Below are positions 36,084-44,394 of a stretch of 64,000 bases of DNA, one piece after another. The notes under the pieces are model-generated. The model had not been told where the DNA came from. It saw nothing but the letters and a program-made list of their open reading frames with translations, and did not search any database. This stretch comes from Kineosporia succinea (GTDB lineage: Bacteria; Actinomycetota; Actinomycetes; Actinomycetales; Kineosporiaceae): NCBI RefSeq assembly GCF_030811555.1, contig NZ_JAUSQZ010000001.1, forward strand, positions 744,001-808,000, read 5' to 3'. A program made the position numbers and the translations under genes. The number at the start of each line of letters is the position of its first letter. Position 1 is the stretch's first letter.

Positions 36084-37685
36084 ATGACCGGTGTGTCCCC
36101 TGTCGTGATCGCCGTCGCCGCGGTGATCGTCGCCTTCCTGCTCGTGGCGGTGCTCTACGCCAAGAACTACGTGAAGGTCCCGCCCAACATGGTCGCCGTC
36201 TTCACCGGCCGCGGCCGGCCGAAGATCGTGCGCGGTGGCGCCCGGTTCCGGGTGCCGGTGCTCGAGCGCGTCGACTTCATGAGCCTGGAACCGTTCAACA
36301 TCCAGGTCTCGGTGGGGTCCGCCATCTCCAGCAACGGCGTCGGTATCGCCGTGGACGTCGTGTCCCTGGTGCGTTTCGGCTCCACCGACGAGGCGATCGA
36401 GACCGGTACGCAGCGCTTCCTCACCGCCAACCGCGAGGAACTGCGTCACCAGCTCACCGAGATCATCGCCGGTAACATGCGCGCGATCTGCGCCAAGATG
36501 ACCGTGGAAGACCTCAACAGCAACCGCGACCAGCTCACCCGCTCGGTGGCCGAGGAGGCCGGCGCCGCCCTGGCCTCGATCGGCATGGAGCTCGACGTGC
36601 TGACCGTGCAGGACGTGCGCGACAAGAACGGCTACATCGAGTCGCTGGGCCGCAAGCGCATCGCCGAGGTGCGCCGGGACGCCGAGGTCGGCGAGGCCCA
36701 GGCCCGCCGGGACGCCCGCATCGCCGCTGCCGAGGCCGACCAGCAGGGCCGCACCGCCGAGGCCAAGTCGTCCGAGGCGATCGCCGAGGCGCAGCGCGCG
36801 CTCTCGATGAAGCAGGCCGAGATCGACACCGAGGTCAACGCCGCCCAGGCGCGCGCCGCGCAGGCCGGCCCGCTGGCCGAGGCGGAGGCCCAGCGCGCCG
36901 TCGTGCTGGCCGCCGTCGACACCGAACGCCAGCGCACCGAGCGGCAGATCGCGGTCGAGGAGCAGCGTGCGGCCCAGCGCCGGCAGGCCCTGGAGGCCGA
37001 CGTCATCGCCCCGGCCGAGGCCGAGCGCGAGGCGGCCGCCCGCCGCGCCGAGGGGCAGAAGGCCGTCACCATCGCGAACGCCGAGGCCGAGGCCCGTCGC
37101 CGCGAGCTCGCCGGTGAGGCCGACCTGAAGGCCCGTACCGCCGGTGCCTCCGCCTTCCAGCGTGAGGGCCAGGCCCAGGCCGACGTGGAGAAGGCCAAGC
37201 TGCTCGCGGCCGCCGAGGGTCAGCGCGCCACGCTGCTCGCCGAGGCCGAGGGTCAGAAGGAGCTCGCCGCCGCCCTGAGCGCATTCAACGACGAGGCCGC
37301 CCGCCTGCGTGTGCTGCCCGACCTGATCGCGGTGCTGCCGCAGCTGGCCCGTGAGGTCGCCGCCCCGATGGGCAACATCAGCAACCTGACGGTGCTGAGC
37401 AACGGGGGTGACGGCCCCAACGACGCACTCAGCAAGGTCGCCGGCTCGGTGCCCGCGCTGCTGCTGCAGGTGCTCGAGACCGCCAAGGCCGGTGGCCTCG
37501 ACCTGGGCGCACTGCTCGGCGGCAACACCGACCCGCTGGAGCCGCGCCACTCGGCCGGCGCCACGACCTCGACGCACTCCGCCTCATCGCGTCACTCGGC
37601 CAACCCGTCCAGCCCGTCCAACCCGGCCAACCCGGCGGCCCCGGCCCCGGCAGCGGCTCCGGTGAACGACACCCGTCAGGCCTGA
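36084..37685 (+). CDS. Flotillin-like protein
   Basis: This 533-residue protein has one N-terminal membrane helix (VVIAVAAVIVAFLLVAVLY), a PHB/SPFH domain (about residues 35-190: KVPPNMVAVFTGRGRPKIV), then a long Ala/Glu/Arg coiled coil (about 200-400) with the EAEA-type repeats of flotillins, and a disordered Ser/Asn/Pro tail. Flotillins scaffold ordered membrane domains. The N-terminal helix and NfeD neighbour match the bacterial FloT/YqiK group. The start has an AAGGAA site. A 21-bp hairpin ends the transcript. Confidence 0.9.
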   Translation: MTGVSPVVIAVAAVIVAFLLVAVLYAKNYVKVPPNMVAVFTGRGRPKIVRGGARFRVPVLERVDFMSLEPFNIQVSVGSAISSNGVGIAVDVVSLVRFGSTDEAIETGTQRFLTANREELRHQLTEIIAGNMRAICAKMTVEDLNSNRDQLTRSVAEEAGAALASIGMELDVLTVQDVRDKNGYIESLGRKRIAEVRRDAEVGEAQARRDARIAAAEADQQGRTAEAKSSEAIAEAQRALSMKQAEIDTEVNAAQARAAQAGPLAEAEAQRAVVLAAVDTERQRTERQIAVEEQRAAQRRQALEADVIAPAEAEREAAARRAEGQKAVTIANAEAEARRRELAGEADLKARTAGASAFQREGQAQADVEKAKLLAAAEGQRATLLAEAEGQKELAAALSAFNDEAARLRVLPDLIAVLPQLAREVAAPMGNISNLTVLSNGGDGPNDALSKVAGSVPALLLQVLETAKAGGLDLGALLGGNTDPLEPRHSAGATTSTHSASSRHSANPSSPSNPANPAAPAPAAAPVNDTRQA

Positions 37686-37695
37686 TCTCCGCCCG

Positions 37696-37742
37696 AGCAG
37701 AGACACCCCCTATACCGTTTGGGTATAGGGGGTGTCTCTGCT
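37696..37742 (+). terminator. Strong hairpin terminator after flotillin
   Basis: Perfect 21-bp arms around a five-base loop (GTTTG). The inner arm reads CCCCCTATACC. A diverged copy of the same hairpin occurs at 52763-52806, also next to tandem-repeat arrays. Confidence 0.85.
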
Positions 37743-37786
37743 CCTGGCCACACACGGATCGGCCTGAGCCGCCACACCGACCCACA

Positions 37787-37827
37787 GCGCCTATAGCGCC
37801 TATAGCGCCTATAGCGCCTATAGCGCC
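37787..37827. repeat. 9-bp tandem repeat array
   Basis: Four exact copies of GCGCCTATA followed by a partial unit, in the gap beyond the flotillin terminator. Confidence 0.9.
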
Positions 37828-37950
37828 AACCCGCGTCACGCCCGACCGGTCACGCCCTGACCACTACGACCGGTCACGCCCTGGCCACCCGGTCCGGGCC
37901 GCCACAACCCCGCATCACCATGTCCGCGTCACCAAGGCCCGCGTCACCTG

Positions 37951-37995
37951 GCCCACGCCACCCAGGCCCACGCCACCCAGGCCCACGCCACCCAG
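37951..37995. repeat. 15-bp tandem repeat array
   Basis: Three exact copies of GCCCACGCCACCCAG with degenerate units on both sides, in the same gap. Confidence 0.9.
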
Positions 37996-38012
37996 GGCCA
38001 CGTCACCGTGCC

Positions 38013-38235
38013 TCAGCCACCGCTTCCCCGCGACGGGCGCCGGGCGCCGGTGCCCGGCGCATCCTCGCGGCCTTGTCCCGGGTGTCACGTCAGCGCGCCT
38101 CAGCCACCGCTCCCCTGCACCGGGCACCGGGCACCGGGCACCGGGCACCGGGCACCGGGCACCGGGCACCGGGCACCGGGCACCGGGCACCGGGCCATCC
38201 TCGCGGCCTCGTGCCGGGCGTCACGTCAGCGCGCT
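38013..38235. repeat. Tandem duplication of the acyl-CoA dehydrogenase gene tail and downstream DNA
   Basis: Two copies of a unit beginning CCTCAGCCACCGCT and ending GTCACGTCAGCGCGC are present: about 38013-38098 and 38098-38235. The end of the right copy is the real 3' end of the convergent acyl-CoA dehydrogenase gene, so the left copy carries a duplicated gene tail. The right copy is expanded by the 7-bp array. Confidence 0.75.
38118..38194. repeat. 7-bp tandem repeat array
   Basis: Eleven exact copies of CACCGGG (77 bp) just beyond the acyl-CoA dehydrogenase stop. Homogeneous copies suggest recent slippage. Confidence 0.95.
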
Positions 38236-39393
38236 GATCCCCGTCACGGCCCGGCCCACGATCAGCGTGTTGATCTCGCGCGTGCCCTCGTAGGAGTACA
38301 GGGCCTCGGCGTCGGCCACGAACCGGCCGATGTCGTGCTCCAGCAGGATCCCGTTGCCCGCGAGCAGTTCTCGGGCCCAGCCCACGCTCTCGCGCATCCG
38401 GGTGGTGCAGTAGGCCTTGGCCAGGGCCGAGTGCTCGTCGCGGAACGTGCCCTCTTCCTGCAGCTGGGCCAGGCGCACCACCATGCCGAGGCAGACCGTG
38501 GTGTTGCCGAGCATCCGCACCAGCAGGTCCTGCACCAGCTGGAAACCTGCGATCGGACGGCCGAACTGCTCCCGCGAGCGCGCGTAATCGAGCGCGATCT
38601 CGTAGGCGGCCATCATCACGCCGACCGCCTCCCAGGCCACGCCGCTGCGGGTGCGGCGCAGCACGCCGGCCGTGTCCCGGAACGATCCCGCGCCCGCCAG
38701 CCGGTTGGCCTCGGGCACCCGGCAGCCCTCGAGCGTGATGTCGGCGTTCTCCACCATGCGCAGGGCGATCTTGCCCTCGATCTTGGTCGCGGAGAAACCG
38801 GGTGTGCCCTTCTCCACCACGAAACCCTTGACCTTGCCGTCGGACTCGTCCCGCGCCCAGACCACGACCAGGTCGGCGAAGGTGGCGTTGCCGATCCAGC
38901 GCTTGGCCCCGTCGAGCACCCACTCCTCACCCTCGCGACGGGCCGTGGTGGTCATGCCCGCCGCGATGTCCGACCCGCTGCCCGGCTCGGTCAGCGCGAA
39001 CGCCCCGATCTTCTCCATCCGGGCCATCGCCGGCAGCCAGCGTTCCTTCTGCTCGGGCGAGGCGCAGGCGGTGATGCTGCCCATCGCCAGCCCGGTGTGC
39101 ACGCCGAAGAACGTGGCGACGGACGCGTCGGCCCGGGCCAGCTCGAGCGCCAGGAATCCGTTGAGGAGACTGCGTTGTGAGCCACCCGCGTCCGGGTTCG
39201 CCAGCCCGGCGATGTCCAGGTCGGCGAAACCCTTGACCAGCTGGTGCGGGAACTCGGCACGGGCCCAGTACTCGTTGGCGATCGGCCGCACCTCGGCGTC
39301 GAGAAAGGCCCGCACCCGGTCCAGGACCTTGCGGTCGTCCGCCCCCAGCAGGGACTCGAACTGGTACAGATCGCCGGTCAGTAGCTCGGACAT
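38221..39393 (-). CDS. Acyl-CoA dehydrogenase (glutaryl-CoA dehydrogenase-like)
   Basis: This 390-residue FAD enzyme oxidises an acyl-CoA to the enoyl form. It has the ACAD folds in order: helical N-terminus, FAD-binding barrel (FALTEPGSGSDIAAGM and WIGNATFADLVVVWAR), and a C-terminal helical domain with the catalytic glutamate in YEGTREINTLIVGRAVTG. Overall pattern (PNPDAGG-like N-terminus, LLNGFLALELARAD) is nearest glutaryl-CoA dehydrogenase; substrate is uncertain. The ATG at 39393 has GAAGGAG. The last 15 bases are duplicated downstream. Confidence 0.87.
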   Translation of the reverse strand: MSELLTGDLYQFESLLGADDRKVLDRVRAFLDAEVRPIANEYWARAEFPHQLVKGFADLDIAGLANPDAGGSQRSLLNGFLALELARADASVATFFGVHTGLAMGSITACASPEQKERWLPAMARMEKIGAFALTEPGSGSDIAAGMTTTARREGEEWVLDGAKRWIGNATFADLVVVWARDESDGKVKGFVVEKGTPGFSATKIEGKIALRMVENADITLEGCRVPEANRLAGAGSFRDTAGVLRRTRSGVAWEAVGVMMAAYEIALDYARSREQFGRPIAGFQLVQDLLVRMLGNTTVCLGMVVRLAQLQEEGTFRDEHSALAKAYCTTRMRESVGWARELLAGNGILLEHDIGRFVADAEALYSYEGTREINTLIVGRAVTGISALT

Positions 39394-39500
39394 ACGCACT
39401 CCTTCGTCGCCGTCACCCTCCGACCACCCTGGGCCAGCCCGGCACCGGCCGCACCTCGACGAGGCGGCGAATCACCCGAAACCCCCTGTTCCGTCGCACT

Positions 39501-40154
39501 TCATCCCCCCAGCGGAGTGTCGTCCAGGTGTTTCCGCAGCTCCACCAGCGAGTCGTGCACCGAGACCGCGCCGGCGTCGAGCAGCTCGTCCACCGCGAAA
39601 CCGCCCGTGCGCACCGCGACGGCGGGCAGACCCGCCCGGCCGGCCGCGATCGCGTCCCAGGTCGAGTCGCCCACCATGACCCCCTGCGAGCCACCGGCTT
39701 TCGCCAGGGCCACCTGCACCAGGTCGGGCGCGGGCTTGCTCTCGTCGGCGTCCTCGGAGGTGGTCCAGGCCTCGGCCAGTGAGCGGCCGTCGATCAGGTC
39801 GAGGAAGTGCTCCACGTGCCGGGCCTTGCCGGAACTGGCCAGCACCAGCCGGAATCCGCGGCCCTTCACCTCTTCCAGCAGCTCGCGAGCACCCTCGAAC
39901 GGGCGGATCTCGTCGATCAGGGGCTCGAACTCGCTCTCCCAGGCATCGCGCAGGTCGTCGCCGAGCCGCTTCTCCACGTCGTCACCGGCCACCGCGGCGA
40001 CCAGTTTGTCGCCGCCCATCCCGATCGCCCGGTGCAGACGCCACACCGGCAGGGTGATGTCGTGCCGGCGGAACGCCCGGTACCAGGCCAGAGCGTGCTG
40101 GTAGTTGGTGTCCACGAGCGTGCCGTCGACGTCGAAGATCGCGGTGTCGGCCAT
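39501..40154 (-). CDS. HAD family hydrolase (phosphoglycolate phosphatase-like)
   Basis: This 217-residue phosphatase has HAD motif I (IFDVDGTLVDT), motif II (LASSGK), motif III lysine (ESKPAPD) and motif IV (MVGDSTWDAIAA), with an alpha-helical cap between motifs I and II. It resembles phosphoglycolate phosphatase/beta-phosphoglucomutase-like enzymes; substrate is unknown. The start at MADTAIFDVDG is chosen because motif I normally lies within the first 10 residues. Confidence 0.88.
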   Translation of the reverse strand: MADTAIFDVDGTLVDTNYQHALAWYRAFRRHDITLPVWRLHRAIGMGGDKLVAAVAGDDVEKRLGDDLRDAWESEFEPLIDEIRPFEGARELLEEVKGRGFRLVLASSGKARHVEHFLDLIDGRSLAEAWTTSEDADESKPAPDLVQVALAKAGGSQGVMVGDSTWDAIAAGRAGLPAVAVRTGGFAVDELLDAGAVSVHDSLVELRKHLDDTPLGG

Positions 40155-40189
40155 GCCCGCCACCGTATTCATCCGGCGGCGGCGGGCAT

Positions 40190-40241
40190 CCCGAGGTGTT
40201 CCATCCCCCGAGGTGGTCCATCCCCCCGAGGTGGTCCGTCA
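40190..40241. repeat. 17-18 bp tandem repeat upstream of the HAD gene
   Basis: Three imperfect copies of CCCGAGGTGGTCCATCC fill the space between the HAD gene start and the SDR gene stop. Confidence 0.8.
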
Positions 40242-41069
40242 CCCGATGTCGGTCGTCACCGCGAGCGCCTTCCCGGCCTCGTACTCCTGGAGCAGGGTGG
40301 CCGCCTTCTGCGTGGCCAGCCCGTAGGAGTCGGAGCCGAGCAGCTGGTGCAGCGGCGCGTCCCCGGTTGCGGCCACCGCGATGATGGCCGCGGCCGCCTT
40401 CGCCGGGTCGCCGAGCTGGGTGCCGGGCATGGCCAGGTGCTGTTCGGTCATCTCCCGCACCGCCGGATAGGCCTCGCTCGAGGCCGTGGGCAGCCCCAGC
40501 GAGACCGGCCGCAGGAAGTCGGTGCGCAGGTAACCCGGCTCGACCAGGTTGACCCGGATGCCGAACCCGGCCACCTCGGCGGCGAGCGACTCGGTGAGTC
40601 CCTCCAGCGCGTACTTGCCCGCGACGTAGAGCCCCCAGCCCGGGAACGCGAGCAGCCCCAGCACCGACGACACGTTGATCACGTGCCCCGACCTCTGCCC
40701 GCGCAGGATCGGCAGCACCGCGCGGAGCACGTTCCACACCCCGAAGATCTGCACGTCGAACATCTGCCGGGCCTCGGCGTCGGTGATCTCCTCCACCGCA
40801 CCCAGGAAGCCGTATCCGGCGTTGTTGACCACCACGTCCACCGTTCCGAAACGCTCGTGGGTGGCCTTCACCGCCGCGGCGACCGCGGCCTCGTCGGCGA
40901 GATCGAGGGGCAGGGCCAGCAGCCGGGTGGTGTCGGTGCCGATGAGGGACGCGTGGAGGCGCTCGGTGGAACGGGTGGTCGCGGCGACGTGGTCGCCGCG
41001 GTCGAGGAGCTGACGGACGAGCTCGAGGCCGAGACCGCGGGATGCGCCGGTGACGAACCAGGTGGACAC
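40239..41069 (-). CDS. SDR family oxidoreductase
   Basis: This 276-residue classical short-chain dehydrogenase has TGASRGLG at the nucleotide site, NNAGYG, the catalytic serine in INVSSVLGLLAFPGWG, and YVAGKYALEG giving the Tyr-X3-Lys pair. It uses NADPH probably. It is divergent from an MmyB-type regulator, an arrangement known in actinobacteria in which the regulator controls the SDR. The GTG start has a GGAG site. Confidence 0.88.
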   Translation of the reverse strand: MSTWFVTGASRGLGLELVRQLLDRGDHVAATTRSTERLHASLIGTDTTRLLALPLDLADEAAVAAAVKATHERFGTVDVVVNNAGYGFLGAVEEITDAEARQMFDVQIFGVWNVLRAVLPILRGQRSGHVINVSSVLGLLAFPGWGLYVAGKYALEGLTESLAAEVAGFGIRVNLVEPGYLRTDFLRPVSLGLPTASSEAYPAVREMTEQHLAMPGTQLGDPAKAAAAIIAVAATGDAPLHQLLGSDSYGLATQKAATLLQEYEAGKALAVTTDIG

Positions 41070-41105
41070 GATGGATCTCCTTGCTGCTGAGCCTTTTCCG
41101 GACGT

Positions 41106-41148
41106 GGTTCATCCTGCGCCGGGCCCGGCCCGGCCGACAGGACGAACC
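41106..41148. promoter_or_regulatory. Inverted repeat between the SDR and its regulator
   Basis: GGTTCATCCTG (41106-41116) and CAGGACGAACC (41138-41148) form an imperfect 11-bp inverted repeat, 21 bases apart, in the divergent promoter region. It is a candidate binding site for the adjacent regulator. Confidence 0.45.
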
Positions 41149-41224
41149 CGGCCCAGCGCTGCCGGGGAACGCCGTACCCACCCAGGGCCTACGCCCCGCG
41201 TCCGGCCCGGGGCACCATGGGGGC

Positions 41225-42226
41225 ATGGCTTCAGAGCTGGGTGAGTTCCTGCGCACGAGCCGGGCCGCGCTGTCGCCCGAGGACGCGGGCGTGGAACCGG
41301 GCCGGGGCCCGGGCGAGGCACCCCGGCGGGTCCGTGGACTCCGGCGGGAGGAGGTCGCGCGGCTGGCCGGGGTCAGCGTCGACTACTACACGCGGCTGGA
41401 GCAGGGCCGGCACAGCACGCCGTCGGAGACGGTGGTGAACGCGCTCGCCCGGGCCCTGCGGCTCGACGACGTGACCCGCGCCCACCTGCTGGACCTGGCC
41501 CACCCGGCCCGCCGCGAGCGCGGTCGTGAGGCCCCGCCGGCGCAGCGCGTGCGCCCGGCGCTGCGGCAGATGATGGCCTCGTTCACCGACCACCCGGCCC
41601 TGGTCCTCGGCCGCCGCACCGACGTCCTGGCCTCGAACACGCTGGCCACAAGGCTTTTCACGGACTGGAAGGCCCTGCCGCCAGGCACCCGCAACTACAC
41701 GCGCTGGGTGCTGCTCGATCCGGCGGCCCGGGAACGGTTCGTCGACTGGGAGAGCGTGGCGGCGGACGCGGTGGGCACGTTGCGTCGCGAGGCGGGCCGG
41801 CGTCCCGGTGACCCGTCGCTGAACGAGCTGGTCGGGGAGCTCACCATCGCCAGCCCGCAGTTCCGCGCGGCCTGGGACGGCCACCGGGTGCACGAGCGCA
41901 CCCACGGCACCAAGCGGATGCGGCACCCCGAGGTCGGGGCCATCACGCTGCGGTTCGAGACGCTCGTGCTGCCGGGCGACGACGACCAGACGCTGTTCGT
42001 CTACAGCACCGATCCGGGCAGCCCGTCGAGCGACAACCTGCGCCTGCTGGGGATGCTCGGCACCCCGGCGACGACAACGACCCCGGCGGCTTCCGGGCCG
42101 CCCACACACCCGGCCGCCCCCGCGTCCTCCGCGTCCACCACCGCACCGGTGACCGCCGCGCCATCGGCGACCACCACGTCCTCAAACTCGTCGGCCCGGC
42201 GCGAGAACACCGCGCCGGACCGGTAG
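41225..42226 (+). CDS. XRE/MmyB-type transcriptional regulator
   Basis: This 333-residue regulator has an N-terminal helix-turn-helix (about residues 38-80: LRREEVARLAGVSVDYYTRL) and an MmyB-like ligand-binding domain (about 110-280), including HPEVGAITLRFETLVLPGDD, YSTDPGSPS and LRLLGMLGT. In that family the C-terminal domain binds fatty-acid-like ligands. Past about residue 283 there is an unusual 50-residue tail rich in Thr, Pro, Ala and Ser that family members normally lack; it may come from repeat growth. It is divergent from the SDR. Confidence 0.88.
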   Translation: MASELGEFLRTSRAALSPEDAGVEPGRGPGEAPRRVRGLRREEVARLAGVSVDYYTRLEQGRHSTPSETVVNALARALRLDDVTRAHLLDLAHPARRERGREAPPAQRVRPALRQMMASFTDHPALVLGRRTDVLASNTLATRLFTDWKALPPGTRNYTRWVLLDPAARERFVDWESVAADAVGTLRREAGRRPGDPSLNELVGELTIASPQFRAAWDGHRVHERTHGTKRMRHPEVGAITLRFETLVLPGDDDQTLFVYSTDPGSPSSDNLRLLGMLGTPATTTTPAASGPPTHPAAPASSASTTAPVTAAPSATTTSSNSSARRENTAPDR

Positions 42227-42230
42227 ATCA

Positions 42231-42258
42231 GGCACCCCCGAACCGCACCGGGGGTGCC
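42231..42258. terminator. Hairpin between convergent genes
   Basis: GGCACCCCCG pairs perfectly with CGGGGGTGCC around an 8-base loop, between the regulator stop and the acyltransferase stop. Confidence 0.7.
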
Positions 42259-42267
42259 GGGACCGGA

Positions 42268-42879
42268 TCAGTCGCCCGGCACGCCCTCGATGTCACGCAC
42301 GCTCGCCACCACGGCCATCGCGGCCGGGTCGAGGTCGAGCTGCCCCTTGCCGATGCGACGCGTCCACACCACGTTCTGACGCACGATGCGGGCCGGGATA
42401 CCGGCGGCCACCGACAGCGGCGGCACCTTGCCCGACACCACGGCGCGGGCACCGACGATGACCCCGGCGCCGACGTTCGCACCCTTGAGGATCATCACCT
42501 GCTTGCCCAGCCACACGTGGTCACCCAGCACGATCGGCTTGTCCGGGTTGATGCGCTCACCCGAGTCGATGTCGTAGATGGCGTGGGTGTCGGTGTCGCG
42601 GATCTCGACCGAGAACGAGAACATGCAGTCCTCGCCGATGGTGATGCCGGCGCTGTGGGCGACCAGCATCGCGCTCTCACAGGTCGAGTTCTCACCGATG
42701 ACGACCTTGGCGCCGCCGGCCACCGAGATGCTCCACTTGCCGGACACGCCCGCACCGATGTGCACGGAACAAGGGCCGCCGTTGTTCCGGATCTTGATCT
42801 TCGAACCGGCCAGGCGGGCCTCGGGCGAGATCTGGATGTCGTGATCTTCGCCCTGGACCTCGAGTTGAAGCTCTGCCAC
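42268..42879 (-). CDS. Acyltransferase with left-handed beta-helix (hexapeptide repeat)
   Basis: This 203-residue protein is made of hexapeptide repeats (KIKIRNNGGPCSVHIGAGVS, ISVAGGAKVVIGENSTCESA, VLGDHVWLGKQVMILKGANV). The extended loop DTDTHAIYDIDSGERINPDK carries the likely catalytic histidine seen in xenobiotic/sugar O-acetyltransferases. It should trimerise. Acceptor is unknown; cell-wall polysaccharide or a sugar is likely. The GTG start is chosen behind an AAGGAC-type site; residues further upstream have no repeat structure. Confidence 0.82.
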   Translation of the reverse strand: MAELQLEVQGEDHDIQISPEARLAGSKIKIRNNGGPCSVHIGAGVSGKWSISVAGGAKVVIGENSTCESAMLVAHSAGITIGEDCMFSFSVEIRDTDTHAIYDIDSGERINPDKPIVLGDHVWLGKQVMILKGANVGAGVIVGARAVVSGKVPPLSVAAGIPARIVRQNVVWTRRIGKGQLDLDPAAMAVVASVRDIEGVPGD

Positions 42880-43027
42880 GTGTGTCGGTGTCCTTGTCCT
42901 GCTACAGCACGAAACGGATTTTTCTTTGACCTGAGTCACGGAGTCTTGCACACGTGACCCACAGGAGCCCGAAACCACTGACACGTGCCGGTGTGATGCA
43001 GGCGATTCGCCGGTCCGCAGAAGACCT

Positions 43028-43056
43028 TTGACACCTGACGGACGGTTGTCGAATAT
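43028..43056 (+). promoter_or_regulatory. Promoter-like sequence in the gap between the acyltransferase and pirin genes
   Basis: TTGACA is followed by exactly 17 bases and GAATAT on the plus strand. It points into the 3' end of the minus-strand pirin gene, where no plus-strand gene exists. A short transcript or antisense RNA would be needed to justify it. Confidence 0.3.
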
Positions 43057-43140
43057 CCACGTTAGGTCACTGGAATCCGGTTTCGGTCATCTTCTCGAGA
43101 CCCTCCGTCCAGAACCGGGCCCGGCACTGTTCACCTGCGG

Positions 43141-44118
43141 TCAATCTCTCGGCCGCAGCCGCAGCGGAGGCATCACCGGGGCCGGCAACGGGTCGGGCCG
43201 GCCGGCGGGGAACGGCCCGAACCGCTCGTCGGAAAGCCCCGGCCCGGCACTGATCTCGGCCTGCCAGGCGGCCCGGAAGGCCGCCACCTCGTCGTGGTCG
43301 CGGCCGACGAAGTTCCACCACATCACGATCCGCTCCCCCAGCGGCACCCCGCCGATCAGCACCAGCCGCACCGGTTCCTCACCCGCGGCCAGCGTGACCC
43401 GCCGTCTTCCGAGCGGCACGTAGGCCAGGTGGTCGGATGCGACGCGGGTGCCGTCGAGGTGAACCGCACCCCCGTCGGGAAGCACGCCGTACTCGAAGTC
43501 GGCCCGCAGCTCCAGGTCGGCGCGGCCCCCGGCCGGCAGCCGGATCTCGGCGCCGAGCAGGGGCGGCGTGTAGGTCGGCACCGGCGAGGTACTGCCCGCG
43601 AGCGAGCCCAGGAACACCCGGATCTCAGCCTCCCCCACCGACACCGGGGCGGGCGCGTAGTGGTGGAACGTGGGCGGCATGTGGCGGGTGCCGTCGGGCA
43701 GCGCGTACCAGAGCTGGGCCCCGTGCAGGGTGCGCGTGTGCGGGGTGCTGATCTCCTCGTGCGAGATGCCGCGCCCGGCGACCATCAGGTTCACCTCACC
43801 GGGCCGCACCCGGGCCTCGAACCCGGCCGAGTCGAGGTGGTCGATCTCGCCGGTGAACAGCCAGCTGACAGTGGCCAGCCCGGTGTGCGGGTGCCGGGGG
43901 ACGCGCATCCCGCCGGTGGTCTCGACGGCGTCCGGCCCGTAGTGGTCGAGGAAGCACCACGACCCGATCAGCGTGCGCCCGCGCTGCGGCAGGGTGCGCC
44001 GCACCGACATCGCCCGGGGACCGCCCAGCGGCACGTCCCGCGGATCCAGGACCTCGAGATCCCGGGCGTCGCCGTTCTCACAGATCACCGCATCCGGCCG
44101 GGGCTCCACATCGCTCAC
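43141..44118 (-). CDS. Pirin family protein
   Basis: This 325-residue bicupin protein has the pirin N-terminal metal site: FLDHYGPD, HPHTGLATV and GEVNLMVAGRGISHEE, giving the three-histidine, one-glutamate set. Bacterial pirins are often quercetin dioxygenases or redox-linked regulators; which applies here cannot be told. The C-terminal cupin (about residues 190-290) ends with a proline-rich tail. The start is a GTG with no clear ribosome site. Confidence 0.88.
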   Translation of the reverse strand: MSDVEPRPDAVICENGDARDLEVLDPRDVPLGGPRAMSVRRTLPQRGRTLIGSWCFLDHYGPDAVETTGGMRVPRHPHTGLATVSWLFTGEIDHLDSAGFEARVRPGEVNLMVAGRGISHEEISTPHTRTLHGAQLWYALPDGTRHMPPTFHHYAPAPVSVGEAEIRVFLGSLAGSTSPVPTYTPPLLGAEIRLPAGGRADLELRADFEYGVLPDGGAVHLDGTRVASDHLAYVPLGRRRVTLAAGEEPVRLVLIGGVPLGERIVMWWNFVGRDHDEVAAFRAAWQAEISAGPGLSDERFGPFPAGRPDPLPAPVMPPLRLRPRD

Positions 44119-44237
44119 ACCGAGAAGGAGAACACGCCCTCTTCGTGATCATGAAAAATACTTCCGGCGCGCGGGTCCGGGATCCGGCCCCGACACGCGG
44201 TTCACGGGCGCCGAGGACCCACTTGCCCAACATTTGT

Positions 44238-44286
44238 GTCACGTTTTAGGACTTTCGTGACTTTCCGTTGAGTCGTGCCGTATCTT
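44238..44286 (+). promoter_or_regulatory. Promoter with inverted repeat upstream of the EspI-like ATPase gene
   Basis: GTGACT (44257-44262), 18 bases and TATCTT (44281-44286) form a plausible promoter. The inverted repeat GTCACG, 12 bases, CGTGAC (44238-44261) overlaps the -35 and could be an operator. Confidence 0.4.
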
Positions 44287-44394
44287 CCGTGATGCCCGGC
44301 CGTTTCACTCTGGTTGATCTCTCCGAGATCGAACGGGCGGCCGTCCGGCTTCCCCTGAACGCGTCTTCACCCCCGCACCTAGAAAGGCAGCCGC

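Larger units (their letters stand above)
37686..38220. other. Repeat-rich non-coding gap between convergent genes
   Basis: This 535-base gap lies between the flotillin stop and the acyl-CoA dehydrogenase stop. It holds the terminator hairpin, three tandem-repeat arrays (9, 15 and 7 bp units) and the duplicated gene tail. Open frames through it only translate the repeats and are not genes. Confidence 0.7.

Noticed and set aside
38008-39180. A 390-residue plus-strand open frame across the repeat region
   Set aside because: It translates the 7-bp array as Ala-Pro-Gly-Thr-Gly-His-Arg repeats and then runs antisense to acyl-CoA dehydrogenase.
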